Below are positions 16,802 to 24,296 of a stretch of DNA of 63,046 nt, piece by piece. A program made the position numbers and the translations under genes. The notes beneath the pieces are model-generated. The model was not told the DNA's origin. It saw nothing but the letters and a program-made list of their open reading frames with translations, and searched no databases. The stretch's first letter is position 1. Each line of letters starts with the position of its first letter. Origin of the DNA: a virus; IMG/VR virus record IMGVR_UViG_3300028891_000010, positions 1-63,046 of that record. The stretch is one strand, 5' to 3'.

Positions 16802-17929
16802 ATGAAAAAATGGACAGAAGAAGAACTTAAACTACTAGAAAAATGTTACAATGAGGGGTTAACATACAGACAAATAGCTCGCTTGCTAAATAGAAGTGAA
16901 GACGCCATAGATCACGCAGTACGCAACTATAGACATGTTCTCGAATTTAACAGATCTAGAGAGCCTAAAAAATACCCATATCGTCAAATATTTAGAGAAG
17001 TTAAAAGCTATATAGATGATAATTTAGAAGCAATAATCGAAAAGAACTTTCAGTATTTTAGTAGAGTTCCTTATAGGGGCACTTATAAAAAAGAGAAACA
17101 ATCTGAAGACTTAGTAGGTTTGTTGAGTGACATGCATATCGGCTCTACTAACAAAGCACCTATTACTGGGGGTGTCACTTTTAATGACGACATACTAAAG
17201 AAAGAAGTAGCTAATTACATACGAGGAGTTAAACGTTTTTACGAGCTTTATAAACCATCATACAATATAGAGCATTTTTATATATTTGATCTAGGTGATA
17301 TCGTTACGGGAGATAGAATTTATGAGGGACAGCTTTACGAAATAACCAGAAGTGTGGGCCAGCAAGTTGTAATTGCTTTGGATTATCTATCTCATGTAAT
17401 TGTAAAAATGTCCGAAATATTTCCACAGGTCACTTATATTAAGATGGTAGGAAACCATGGTAGGAGCTATAGTGATAGAAACGTTGCAGAGCCTATTGAG
17501 AATAATTTTGAGTATTTATTGGGACTATTACTTAAAGAACGATTTAAAAGCAATAAAAGAGTTAACGTAGTGCTCCCAAATGATTACTTTTATTCAGCCC
17601 AGATAAGAGGTCATAAATACCTGTTAATGCATGGCGATTATATAAGAGGCACAGTGCTTACTACCATAGAAAAAGCAGTTAAAGAAATAGCGTTACTTTT
17701 AGGAAGAGACTTTCATGAGGTTATTACCATAGGTCATTTTCACTCAACTCATGAGCTTCCCATTGGTTCTGAATCTACTTTACTAATAAATGGATGTTTT
17801 ATTTATAAGGATTCATACGCATACAAACGACTTAGAAAGTTTTCCGTTGCCAAGCAATTATTATTCAATATATCTAAAAAATCAGCACTGCACAATTTAC
17901 AAAAAATAGACTTGAGGTGGTCATTATGA
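16802..17929 (+). CDS. HTH plus calcineurin-like phosphoesterase (375 aa)
   Basis: An N-terminal Myb/GcrA-like helix-turn-helix (about 3-48: WTEEELKLLEK, YRQIARLLNRSEDAIDHAV) precedes a metallophosphoesterase domain with LSDMHIGS, LGDIVTGD, GNHGR, LMHGDY and GHFHSTHE. The third motif reads GNHGR instead of the usual GNHD/E, a change next to the metal ligand. The combination implies a DNA-directed nuclease or phosphatase. Similar proteins occur in phages without a known role. It is distinct from the SbcD homologue at 13399, so the phage carries two enzymes of this fold. Confidence 0.8.
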   Translation: MKKWTEEELKLLEKCYNEGLTYRQIARLLNRSEDAIDHAVRNYRHVLEFNRSREPKKYPYRQIFREVKSYIDDNLEAIIEKNFQYFSRVPYRGTYKKEKQSEDLVGLLSDMHIGSTNKAPITGGVTFNDDILKKEVANYIRGVKRFYELYKPSYNIEHFYIFDLGDIVTGDRIYEGQLYEITRSVGQQVVIALDYLSHVIVKMSEIFPQVTYIKMVGNHGRSYSDRNVAEPIENNFEYLLGLLLKERFKSNKRVNVVLPNDYFYSAQIRGHKYLLMHGDYIRGTVLTTIEKAVKEIALLLGRDFHEVITIGHFHSTHELPIGSESTLLINGCFIYKDSYAYKRLRKFSVAKQLLFNISKKSALHNLQKIDLRWSL

Positions 17930-18573
17930 ATAAGTTGATAGAATATACCAATCTAAACCCTGCTTTAAACAGCAAAGAAATAAAAGAATTTACACTACTA
18001 GCGGCAGAAAGACAGTATCGTTCTGTAGTACTCACTTACAACTGTTGCTCAGTAGCTAAAAAATTAGTGGATCAAAACAACTTAAACTTAAAAGTAGTGA
18101 CAGTACTTGGATTTCCTTTTGACAGATATAATAGAGATATATTACAATTTTATAATAAATTTTATGATGAAATAGACGTGCTTATTCCTATTCACTTATA
18201 CTACTATAATTATCCTCCCTTTTTAAATGAAATAGAGAAGCTACTAAAAACTATTCGTTCTAGTCTGCCTAATAAAAGAGTTAAGTTTATAATTGAAACC
18301 ACTCTAATGAGAGACAAACCCAGGCAGATTAAAGAGCTATGTAAGCTAGCTAAAAAGTGTGGTGTAGATGTTATAAAAACATGCTCTGGATTATTTAAAG
18401 TTCCTAATAGAACCTTTCAAAATTTAGTGGAGGAGGTTAACTTAATTAAAAAATACTGGAAAAAAGGCATTAAAGCTTCTGGAGGCATCAAAACAAGAGA
18501 TGAAGTAAAGCAATTAGCTAAATTAGGTGTAAAATATATAGGAACTTCAACAGATATATTCAAAGAAAAATGA
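17926..18573 (+). CDS. deoC: Deoxyribose-phosphate aldolase-like protein (215 aa)
   Basis: DERA cleaves 2-deoxyribose-5-phosphate to acetaldehyde and glyceraldehyde-3-phosphate, draining deoxynucleoside breakdown. The barrel strands and catalytic lysines are present: VIKTCSGLF (Lys151, Schiff base), GIKASGGIKT (Lys183), EID in the middle and GTSTDIF at the phosphate-binding end; LGFPFD matches the family GFP-G loop. ATG 17926 overlaps the upstream TGA. The first strand (LTYNCCSVA) departs from the canonical sequence, so substrate could differ. The next gene, a GH13-like enzyme, overlaps by 4 bp and is probably co-translated. Confidence 0.8.
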   Translation: MNKLIEYTNLNPALNSKEIKEFTLLAAERQYRSVVLTYNCCSVAKKLVDQNNLNLKVVTVLGFPFDRYNRDILQFYNKFYDEIDVLIPIHLYYYNYPPFLNEIEKLLKTIRSSLPNKRVKFIIETTLMRDKPRQIKELCKLAKKCGVDVIKTCSGLFKVPNRTFQNLVEEVNLIKKYWKKGIKASGGIKTRDEVKQLAKLGVKYIGTSTDIFKEK

Positions 18574-19472
18574 AAATTCTGGAGATTCATAATAGGGTAA
18601 ATACTATTGAAGAAGTAAAAGAAGTAGAAAAATACTTTGACGCCTTTTATGTAATGGGAATTTATGAACCTACACCTTTTAGTAAACAACACAACGAAAA
18701 TTTTGGATTAGATGGTAGTTTATTTGCTATTTGTGATTATGAATTTCAAGTTATAGATATTAAACTTTTAGAATATTTAAGAGAAACGAATAAATCTATA
18801 ATAGTAGATTTTATTCCTAATCACATAGGTAGAGATTTTAAAAACACAGGTTACGGTTTTAAAGATTTGCGTTGGGGAAATTATGAATGGATTGATACAA
18901 TACAATTAAATTATTCTTCAAGAAACGTTTATGATTTTATGCTATGGAATATTAGATACTTATTGAAAGAATGCCAATTTCATGGTTTGAGATTCGATAT
19001 GGCACACCTATTATTACAAAAGAACTATAACAGAAAACATCATGTATGTTTAGGTTATGAACCTTTAGAAGAATTAATAGAAATGGCAAAACAAATAAAT
19101 TCTAACTGTATTCTAATAGCCGAAGCCTATCAAGATTATGATGATTTAAAAAATTTAGGATTTGATTACGTTTATAGAGTAGAACCAAGAAGAGGGCATC
19201 ATTTTATAGCTACCGATACTGATTTAATTGTGATGGACAACCATGATGAAAAATTACTTTATTGGGAGTGTTATGGTAATTTAGATTGTTTAATATACAA
19301 ATTAAAAAATTTGACTTCCTATTACGGTAATACTCTTTGGTATCTTCCTGCTATAATGGGCTATACTAAAAGACCGTCAGCAAATTACTGGTATAATAAA
19401 CAATGGGATATAAATCCAAAAGTAAAGGAAATCTATTTAGAAGTTTTAGAAAATGAAAATTCTACGAAATAG
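18570..19472 (+). CDS. Minimal GH13 alpha-amylase-like enzyme (300 aa)
   Basis: All four conserved GH13 regions occur in order: region I VDFIPNHIG (79-87), region II GLRFDMAH (139-146; Arg141 and nucleophile Asp143), region III LIAEAY (acid/base Glu185) and region IV VMDNHDE (221-227; His225, Asp226). The catalytic triad is therefore intact. At 300 residues it is a bare barrel, without domain B insertion or C-terminal beta domain, and it has no signal peptide, so it should act in the cytoplasm on alpha-glucosidic material or transfer glucose. It overlaps deoC by 4 bp. The substrate is unknown; a glycogen-degrading or trans-glycosylating role is possible. Confidence 0.85.
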   Translation: MKILEIHNRVNTIEEVKEVEKYFDAFYVMGIYEPTPFSKQHNENFGLDGSLFAICDYEFQVIDIKLLEYLRETNKSIIVDFIPNHIGRDFKNTGYGFKDLRWGNYEWIDTIQLNYSSRNVYDFMLWNIRYLLKECQFHGLRFDMAHLLLQKNYNRKHHVCLGYEPLEELIEMAKQINSNCILIAEAYQDYDDLKNLGFDYVYRVEPRRGHHFIATDTDLIVMDNHDEKLLYWECYGNLDCLIYKLKNLTSYYGNTLWYLPAIMGYTKRPSANYWYNKQWDINPKVKEIYLEVLENENSTK

Positions 19473-19644
19473 AGCTAAATGTTTAATTTGCGGAGAAATA
19501 TTAGAAAGCAAACATAGGCATGATTTTAAGACTTGTAAATGTGGCAATTTAAGTGTAGATGGTGGAAAAGATTACATAAAACGAAGCGTAAAATATATTG
19601 ACAAATACAGAGATTTAAGTAAAGTAGAGAAGGAGAAAAAATGA
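19453..19644 (+). CDS. DUF7695-type zinc-ribbon protein (63 aa)
   Basis: The sequence KCLICGEILESKHRHDFKTC, then KCGNLSVDGG, is the hallmark of a small phage/bacterial family I know as DUF7695, with CxxC...CxC zinc ligands and a conserved HRHDF. Its molecular role is not known. It starts inside the end of the GH13 gene (20-bp overlap) and opens a run of small Cys-rich genes. Confidence 0.7.
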   Translation: MKILRNRAKCLICGEILESKHRHDFKTCKCGNLSVDGGKDYIKRSVKYIDKYRDLSKVEKEKK

Positions 19645-19886
19645 GGCAAGAAAAGCGATTAAAAGTATTAAAAGTATCTTTTATTGTATATCTTTATCCT
19701 GATGGAAAAGTAGATTATATAGCTCGGAAATGTGAATCACCCAACGCTTGTGAGGATTGTAAATTTAATAAAATCTGTGAAAATATAGAAACACTTATAA
19801 AGATTGCAGATTTAATAAACAAAACAAGAATTAAAAAAGCTAAAAGAACTAAATTGAAGAAAAGAAAGAAAGGAATTAGAAAGTAA
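19641..19886 (+). CDS. Cys-rich basic protein (81 aa)
   Basis: Not recognised. Four cysteines at CESPNACEDCKFNKIC form a likely zinc or iron-sulphur site. The C-terminal 25 residues are almost all Lys/Arg (KKAKRTKLKKRKKGIRK), partly because the frame passes through the purine-rich site for the next gene. The basic tail would bind nucleic acid. Confidence 0.5.
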   Translation: MRQEKRLKVLKVSFIVYLYPDGKVDYIARKCESPNACEDCKFNKICENIETLIKIADLINKTRIKKAKRTKLKKRKKGIRK

Positions 19887-20191
19887 TGGCTAAGAAAAGA
19901 AAAAGTAGATTAGAAAGACTGTGGAAAATAGAAGCAGACCCTTGGGTATGTTGTGACGTATGTAATACTGTAGTTAGTTATGGTATTGACTGTCCTTTAT
20001 GTGGAAAGCCTATAACAAGATTTTTTGGGTGTGAAAAAATAAAAGATAAAAATATTTTTTGTAAGTTTTGTAAAATTCAGTTTGAAATAATAGATTTTCA
20101 AAAGTTCTTAACACAAGTAAATAATGAGATAGAAAAACAAAGTAGGAAGCCCATTGTTTTGCAGATAAAATTATTAGAGCACGATGCCTAA
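19886..20191 (+). CDS. Multi zinc-ribbon protein (101 aa)
   Basis: Three Cys pairs or clusters are seen: CCDVC, CPLCGKP and CKFCKI, so one or two zinc ribbons are likely, preceded by a basic N-terminus (MAKKRKSRLERLW). The family is not recognised. It overlaps the bL27-like gene downstream by 8 bp. A ribosome- or RNA-related role would fit that neighbour, but this is inference. Confidence 0.5.
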   Translation: MAKKRKSRLERLWKIEADPWVCCDVCNTVVSYGIDCPLCGKPITRFFGCEKIKDKNIFCKFCKIQFEIIDFQKFLTQVNNEIEKQSRKPIVLQIKLLEHDA

Positions 20192-20435
20192 ACGAAAAAA
20201 AAGTAGATTAGGTGGACATCATAATAATTTAGGAAGTAAAACTTGGAGAAAAAGAATTTATGCTAATGATGGAGAATTTGTAAAAGCTGGAAGTATTATT
20301 ATGAAAATAAATAAAAGTATTAAGTTAGGGGATAATGTTTATAGAAGTAAAAATATAATTCATTCCAAAATAGACGGAATTGTAAGAATAAAAGGAGATA
20401 GAGTATATGTTGATACGGAAAGGAAAAGAAGTTGA
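20184..20435 (+). CDS. rpmA: Ribosomal protein bL27-like (83 aa)
   Basis: The chain follows bL27 closely. An N-terminal basic arm has GG and NN (RLGGHHNN, bL27 usually GGSTRNG). Then come DGEFVKAGSIIM (bL27 G-x-V-x-AG-x-I), KLGDNVYRSKN (pG-x-NV-x-x-g) and SKIDGIVRIKGDRVYVD (dG-x-V-x-F with the final strand). Length is normal. In bacteria bL27 sits near the peptidyl-transferase centre. A phage copy could replace the host protein in ribosomes, or be a recruited beta-barrel with a new job. The usual RQRGT motif is changed. It lies in the accessory cluster of zinc-ribbon genes. Confidence 0.7.
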   Translation: MPKRKKSRLGGHHNNLGSKTWRKRIYANDGEFVKAGSIIMKINKSIKLGDNVYRSKNIIHSKIDGIVRIKGDRVYVDTERKRS

Positions 20436-21078
20436 AGAGTGTTGTAGAGTAGAAGATAGTTTCTTTCATATTAATGATAGACATGGTTGGGATACACTTG
20501 TATATTGTGTATGGTGTAAATCTGTATATGTTTGGTTTAGAGGCTGTTTTATGGATTTTTATTCTAACAAGAATTACCCACCTTCTAAATGGTTTAACAA
20601 AAAAATAGGTGTTTTATCTCCCACAGCAGAAAAACTTGTTTATATTGTATCTTCTGATTTAAATAAGTCTAATATTAAAAAATTCTGTCGTATTCAAGAG
20701 AAAGATATTTTAGGTTTTAATATTCGTAAATGCATTGCAGGAGCTGGGGTGGGTTGTCCTACTCCCGATGACTTTGGTGAAGCTTATTTACCTTTTATCG
20801 AGATTGAAGGTGTAGGAGCATTAAGCATCGCATTTGAAATGCGACCTTGGGTTCATGTATCAACACGCTATCATAGTTTTGAAGAAATTATGAAATATAA
20901 AGATGCTTTTAAAGAAGATACAATTTCTGAGACTTTAGAATTAGGAGGACTTTATGATTTAGAACAAGCGAGAACTATAATTAAATTTGTTATTGCTTAC
21001 TTAAAAGGAGAAATTAAATTTCTTCCTGAATGGAAGACTACAGGATGGTATAAAGTAAGAAAAAGGAGGAAAAAGTAG
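20407..21078 (+). CDS. Hypothetical protein (223 aa)
   Basis: Not recognised. The first 45 residues have CC and CVWCKSVYVWF, a possible zinc site, and a second Cys-rich stretch (CRIQEKD...RKCIAGAGVGCPTPDDFG) occurs near residue 100-125. The C-terminal half is helical. AAAGGAGA precedes the start, which lies within the bL27-like gene. The C-terminal RKRRKK comes from the ribosome-binding site of the following gene. Confidence 0.5.
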   Translation: MLIRKGKEVEECCRVEDSFFHINDRHGWDTLVYCVWCKSVYVWFRGCFMDFYSNKNYPPSKWFNKKIGVLSPTAEKLVYIVSSDLNKSNIKKFCRIQEKDILGFNIRKCIAGAGVGCPTPDDFGEAYLPFIEIEGVGALSIAFEMRPWVHVSTRYHSFEEIMKYKDAFKEDTISETLELGGLYDLEQARTIIKFVIAYLKGEIKFLPEWKTTGWYKVRKRRKK

Positions 21079-21516
21079 ATGTTAAAAAGAATTGATTTAT
21101 TTAAAGCTAAAAGCATTATTGAAGGACTTGATTATTTAAATAAAATTTTTTCTTCTAAATTTATGTGGCATAAATTAGAAAAAAGAAAAATCACAGATAA
21201 AATTTTTAACATTACTTTAATTAGAGAAGAACCCGAAACGGGAGTAAATGGACATGGTTGTGAACATTTGTTAATTTTTTCTCAAACCCTTACAGACATT
21301 TTTTATAGCATAGAAAAAACTGAAATATTTAAAACTTATATAGCAATTAAAATTCTCTTTTTTCCTAATAGCCCTATTTTTGATAAAAATGATTTTGTAT
21401 TTGAAGAGGATGCTAATTTTATTTCGAAAAAAGTGAGATTTCTTTTATTAGATTTGCCTTGTGGAGAATACACTAAGAAAGAATTAGAAAAAATAGTAAG
21501 AAAAAGGAGGAAATAA
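21079..21516 (+). CDS. Hypothetical protein (145 aa)
   Basis: Not recognised. It is Lys/Phe-rich, mixed alpha/beta, with a loop NGHGCEHLLIF in the middle and strands IAIKILFFP. GGAGG precedes the start. The end carries another AAAAAGGAGG site that reads as basic residues. Position within the accessory small-gene run is all that can be said. Confidence 0.45.
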   Translation: MLKRIDLFKAKSIIEGLDYLNKIFSSKFMWHKLEKRKITDKIFNITLIREEPETGVNGHGCEHLLIFSQTLTDIFYSIEKTEIFKTYIAIKILFFPNSPIFDKNDFVFEEDANFISKKVRFLLLDLPCGEYTKKELEKIVRKRRK

Positions 21517-21681
21517 ATGTCTCTCAAAAGTAAAATATTGAGAATATTACGAAAAGAAGCAATATTATATGATGAAACAGAAGGAACTTATGCTATATTT
21601 AGTAGTGACGAGACATTTGAAAGAGTGGCAGAAAAGATTGCGGAAATGGTTAAGAGGAGCATTAAAAAGAAAAGGAGATAA
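21517..21681 (+). CDS. Hypothetical small protein (54 aa)
   Basis: A short frame starts at ATG 21517, right after the previous stop, with AAAAAGGAGG seven bases before it. It reads as two amphipathic helices around a short acidic turn (YDETEGTYAIFSSDETF) and a basic tail. It fills what would otherwise be a 167-bp gap, and its spacing and ribosome-binding site match its neighbours, so I accept it as a gene of unknown role. Confidence 0.55.
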   Translation: MSLKSKILRILRKEAILYDETEGTYAIFSSDETFERVAEKIAEMVKRSIKKKRR

Positions 21682-21683
21682 AG

Positions 21684-22085
21684 ATGGATTTATCGCTTCG
21701 CTACATAAAAATGTGTGAAAAAGCGAAACAGTTACAAAAAGAATGGAAACCTAAAATTGGTGATTTTTATAATTGTGAAGGAGAAATATTTTTAAATGGA
21801 TTTGAAAAAGAAAAAGATTTTGAAAATTTTCTTAGAAAAACTGAAAAATGTTTCTGTGTTTTTAAACAAGACCAATTACAAGAAATACTTAACTTAAAAG
21901 TAATTAAATATGGATTACTAAACGAAATAGGTAACATTCTATATAGGGCTTATAAAGATAGATATGTTTCTGGATTTGCTTTTGATTCATTTGAACAACT
22001 ATGGCTTGCTTTTGTAATGTATAAAAAATATGGAAAAATTTGGGATAATAAAAAAGAAGAATGGATTAAGGAGGAAGAGAGATGA
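21684..22085 (+). CDS. Hypothetical protein (133 aa)
   Basis: Not recognised. Helical with many aromatic residues (GFAFDSFEQLWLAFVMYKKYGKIWDNKKEEW). This resembles small phage proteins that hold a 'phage ABA sandwich'-like fold only in general character, so no call is made. AAAGGAGA precedes the start, and the stop overlaps the next ATG. Confidence 0.45.
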   Translation: MDLSLRYIKMCEKAKQLQKEWKPKIGDFYNCEGEIFLNGFEKEKDFENFLRKTEKCFCVFKQDQLQEILNLKVIKYGLLNEIGNILYRAYKDRYVSGFAFDSFEQLWLAFVMYKKYGKIWDNKKEEWIKEEER

Positions 22086-22270
22086 AATTTCATATTCATA
22101 TTTACGAAGTTAAATCAAAGTATGAAATAGATATAGAAGCAAATAATCCAATTGAAGCTAAAACAAAAGCTATTGAAATGTATAAAACAAACAAAGAGAA
22201 ACTTATAAAATGCGAAAAAGATTGTGACATAATAGTTTTAGCTTTTAATGAGAAAGGAGAAGAAGTATGA
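22082..22270 (+). CDS. Hypothetical small protein (62 aa)
   Basis: Not recognised. A beta-alpha-beta pattern (FHIHIYEVKSKYEIDIEA, then a helix NPIEAKTKAIEMYKTNK, then CDIIVLAFN) suggests a compact ferredoxin-like half-domain. It overlaps both neighbours by 4 bp, so it is translationally coupled. Confidence 0.45.
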   Translation: MKFHIHIYEVKSKYEIDIEANNPIEAKTKAIEMYKTNKEKLIKCEKDCDIIVLAFNEKGEEV

Positions 22271-22854
22271 AGAAAAACAAGAAGACAATATCGGGTAGAG
22301 GTACAAGACCAAAAACATGCAAACCTAAATGGATTTTAGAGAAGAACCAATCGAAAGCAAAACTTCATTATAATTTTAGACATAATCACTTAGTGCCTTT
22401 AGTAGGATTTAGAGTGGATTTATATGAAAACGAAGATGAGTATGGTTGGGGACGAATGGATGAAAGTGTAAGTTTTGTAGTAGAAAAAATAGAAAATAAT
22501 AAATTATATGTAAAAGTTTATCATATGAAACATATAGGAGAGTATAAACATATAGGAAAACACTTAGAAGATAGTCATAAGCTATATGAAGTAGATTTAA
22601 GTAAGGATTTTGATGAAAGTAATGTAAAAGAAGTAAAAGAAATAGATACTAAAGAGAAACTGTGGAAAGAATCATCTCTAGGTAATTTGTTAGAATTGTT
22701 GACAGGAGAAACTTTTCGAGTAGTTGAGAGTAGTCTAGAAGAAAGACTTTGGAGAGCAGTTAGTAAATCTTACGAATTTAAATTTATAGATTGTGGAAAC
22801 GGATGGTGTAAGCTTATTGAAGGTAGTTTTAAGAAAAGGAGAAAAAAGAAGTGA
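22267..22854 (+). CDS. Hypothetical protein (195 aa)
   Basis: Not recognised. A basic N-terminal arm (KKNKKTISGRGTRPKTCKPKW) is followed by a beta-rich domain with repeated His (KVYHMKHIGEYKHIGKHL) and an acidic helical part. The C-terminal FKKRRKKK again overlaps the site for the next gene. The basic arm suggests nucleic-acid contact (inference). Confidence 0.45.
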   Translation: MKKNKKTISGRGTRPKTCKPKWILEKNQSKAKLHYNFRHNHLVPLVGFRVDLYENEDEYGWGRMDESVSFVVEKIENNKLYVKVYHMKHIGEYKHIGKHLEDSHKLYEVDLSKDFDESNVKEVKEIDTKEKLWKESSLGNLLELLTGETFRVVESSLEERLWRAVSKSYEFKFIDCGNGWCKLIEGSFKKRRKKK

Positions 22855-22940
22855 GACTTGTAACTATAGCATTATTTCAATTTACTTGTATGTTATTGGG
22901 TTTCATAATAGGTCTTTTAATTTTTCGGAGGTACAAATGA
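22851..22940 (+). CDS. Single-span membrane miniprotein (29 aa)
   Basis: A GTG start at 22851 with AAGGAGA upstream leads a 29-residue frame consisting of one hydrophobic helix (about residues 4-25) and a basic end RRYK. The stop overlaps ATG 22937 of the next gene, and the CGGAGG site for that gene lies within it. The size suits a small membrane effector or a leader peptide. Weak support by length alone, better by arrangement. Confidence 0.4.
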   Translation: MRLVTIALFQFTCMLLGFIIGLLIFRRYK

Positions 22941-23479
22941 ATGATGTCATTTTATTTGCTGAAAAAATTATAGAGTTCAAATCAGTGTATTTAGCAGGAG
23001 GTATTCAAAATCGCAATAATCCCGAAAGCTGGAGAGAGCCTTTAACTAAATTCTTTAAGTCCAATAATATAGAGGTGTACGATCCTGTAAAAGATAATGA
23101 GAATATTTTTAACCCAAGCGTGCTAGGTCTAGATGTTAAAACTCTAAGTGATTTAATGGGAGTGGACGAACTAAAACATGCTGTGCTACTGAAACAGACC
23201 GAACTAAATGATATGTACGTTGTCAAAAACAAAGCAGATCTAGTGGTATTTTATCTAGATGGGACTGAAAGCTTTGGAACTTGGACAGAGTTTTCTTGGG
23301 TTTATAGTTTAAAGAAGCCTTTTATAATAGTAAGAACTGAGCCTCGTAAAAAATTACCTGACTGGGTAAAGTGGAGACGATACTATGCTTTAATTATAGA
23401 TAGAATAGCGTTGGAATTTAGAAGTTTTGAAGAGTTAAAAAGATTTTTTATAGAATATTTAGGATTCAAAGATGTATAA
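22937..23479 (+). CDS. Nucleoside 2-deoxyribosyltransferase-like protein (180 aa)
   Basis: I start at ATG 22937 (CGGAGG seven bases upstream) because an in-frame start 144 bp upstream would overlap the whole preceding gene. The N-terminal VYLAGGIQ, the WREPL helix, YDP loop and the later NKADLVVFYLDGTESFGTWTEFSWVY are the pattern of the nucleoside deoxyribosyltransferase/DUF4406 superfamily. This group binds nucleotides or cleaves N-glycosidic bonds. The Glu in TWTEF would be the catalytic residue. Together with the DeoC-like and dNTP-hydrolase genes it points to handling of unusual deoxynucleotides. Confidence 0.75.
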   Translation: MNDVILFAEKIIEFKSVYLAGGIQNRNNPESWREPLTKFFKSNNIEVYDPVKDNENIFNPSVLGLDVKTLSDLMGVDELKHAVLLKQTELNDMYVVKNKADLVVFYLDGTESFGTWTEFSWVYSLKKPFIIVRTEPRKKLPDWVKWRRYYALIIDRIALEFRSFEELKRFFIEYLGFKDV

Positions 23480-23577
23480 CGGTTATTATTGCAGCCCCAC
23501 TCCTAAAGAACACTTAAATCAGGTTCAGTAAGATTTTATGGTGAGGGTGAAAAGATTAAATAAGAGGGAGGATACGA

Positions 23578-23952
23578 ATGAGATTAAGAGAAATAACTTT
23601 AACTTTTCATGAGTGTATTGAAGCAGGACACTGGGTACCAAATGACCCAGGGGTCTGCAGTCAAAGACATGGACATTCTTGGACTATAAATGTGTCTATA
23701 ATAGGCCTATATCACCCAACGCAGGGAATGCTAGTTAACTTTAGAGATGTTAAAAAAATTATACGAAGATTTGATCATACAACTCTAAACGATTACTTTA
23801 AGTTACCTACTGCTGAAAACCTAGCTAGATATTTTGCTATGAAAGTATTAAGACTAAATTCTGATAGTATCATTTCAGTTAAAGTTGACGTTGCTGAGAA
23901 GCAAGATAACAACATAGCTACTGCTATTATAGATAACTGGAGGTTTAGATGA
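23578..23952 (+). CDS. queD: 6-carboxytetrahydropterin synthase QueD (124 aa)
   Basis: This T-fold enzyme turns dihydroneopterin triphosphate into 6-carboxytetrahydropterin, the second step to preQ0. Zinc ligands are His18 (AGH), His31 and His33 (HGH). Cys27 is the catalytic Cys position, and GMLVNFRDVKK (50-60), DHTTLND (66-72), PTAENLA (77-83) and Glu107 complete the active site. All canonical motifs are intact, unlike the relative at 10528. Start has GGGAGG nine bases upstream. It is coupled to the dNTP diphosphohydrolase gene by a 4-bp overlap. FolE2 at 9731 would supply its substrate. Confidence 0.92.
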   Translation: MRLREITLTFHECIEAGHWVPNDPGVCSQRHGHSWTINVSIIGLYHPTQGMLVNFRDVKKIIRRFDHTTLNDYFKLPTAENLARYFAMKVLRLNSDSIISVKVDVAEKQDNNIATAIIDNWRFR

Positions 23953-24296
23953 TGAAAGAAGGTGGTACTAAATACGATAATCAAAAACCTAAACTAGCTT
24001 TACTTCCTCCTGCAGCTATAGTTGAAGTAGGTAAAGTTTTCACTTTTGGAGCTAGTAAGTATGGTGAAAACAATTGGAGAGGTGGATTTAAATGGACTAG
24101 ATTACTAAGCGCATGTCTAAGACATATATTTGCTTTTTTAAAGGGAGAAGACTTAGACGAAGAAAGTGGATTAAATCATTTGGCCCATGCAACTGCTTGT
24201 CTACTAATGCTACTGGAATTATACTATACAAGAAAAGATCTAGATGATAGATATAAACATGAAAAGAAGAAAGAAAAAAAGAAAAAGAATAGTTAA
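23949..24296 (+). CDS. dATP/dGTP diphosphohydrolase-like (MazG-related, 115 aa)
   Basis: The opening GGTKYDNQKPKLALLPPAAI, then VFTFGASKYGENNWR and LLSACLRHIFAFLKGEDLDEESGLNHLAHA, is the signature of the phage family annotated as dATP/dGTP diphosphohydrolase N-terminal (PF18909-type, all-alpha NTP pyrophosphohydrolase group). It would remove pyrophosphate from specific dNTPs, helping to remodel the pool for modified or hypermodified DNA. It directly follows queD. No PurZ-like gene is visible, so a diaminopurine genome is not indicated. The Lys-rich tail overlaps the next gene. Confidence 0.8.
   Translation: MMKEGGTKYDNQKPKLALLPPAAIVEVGKVFTFGASKYGENNWRGGFKWTRLLSACLRHIFAFLKGEDLDEESGLNHLAHATACLLMLLELYYTRKDLDDRYKHEKKKEKKKKNS

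Noticed and set aside
23473-23532. A 19-residue frame (MYNGYYCSPTPKEHLNQVQ) in the gap before queD, faintly like the DpdA-like N-terminus
   Set aside because: Too short to judge; the similarity (C-x-P...K-x-HL) is a handful of residues and no further remnant follows the stop.
23949-24296. Diaminopurine (Z-genome) system
   Set aside because: Although the diphosphohydrolase family occurs in such phages, no PurZ or DatZ-like gene was seen, and the polymerase is not of a recognised Z-type subgroup.
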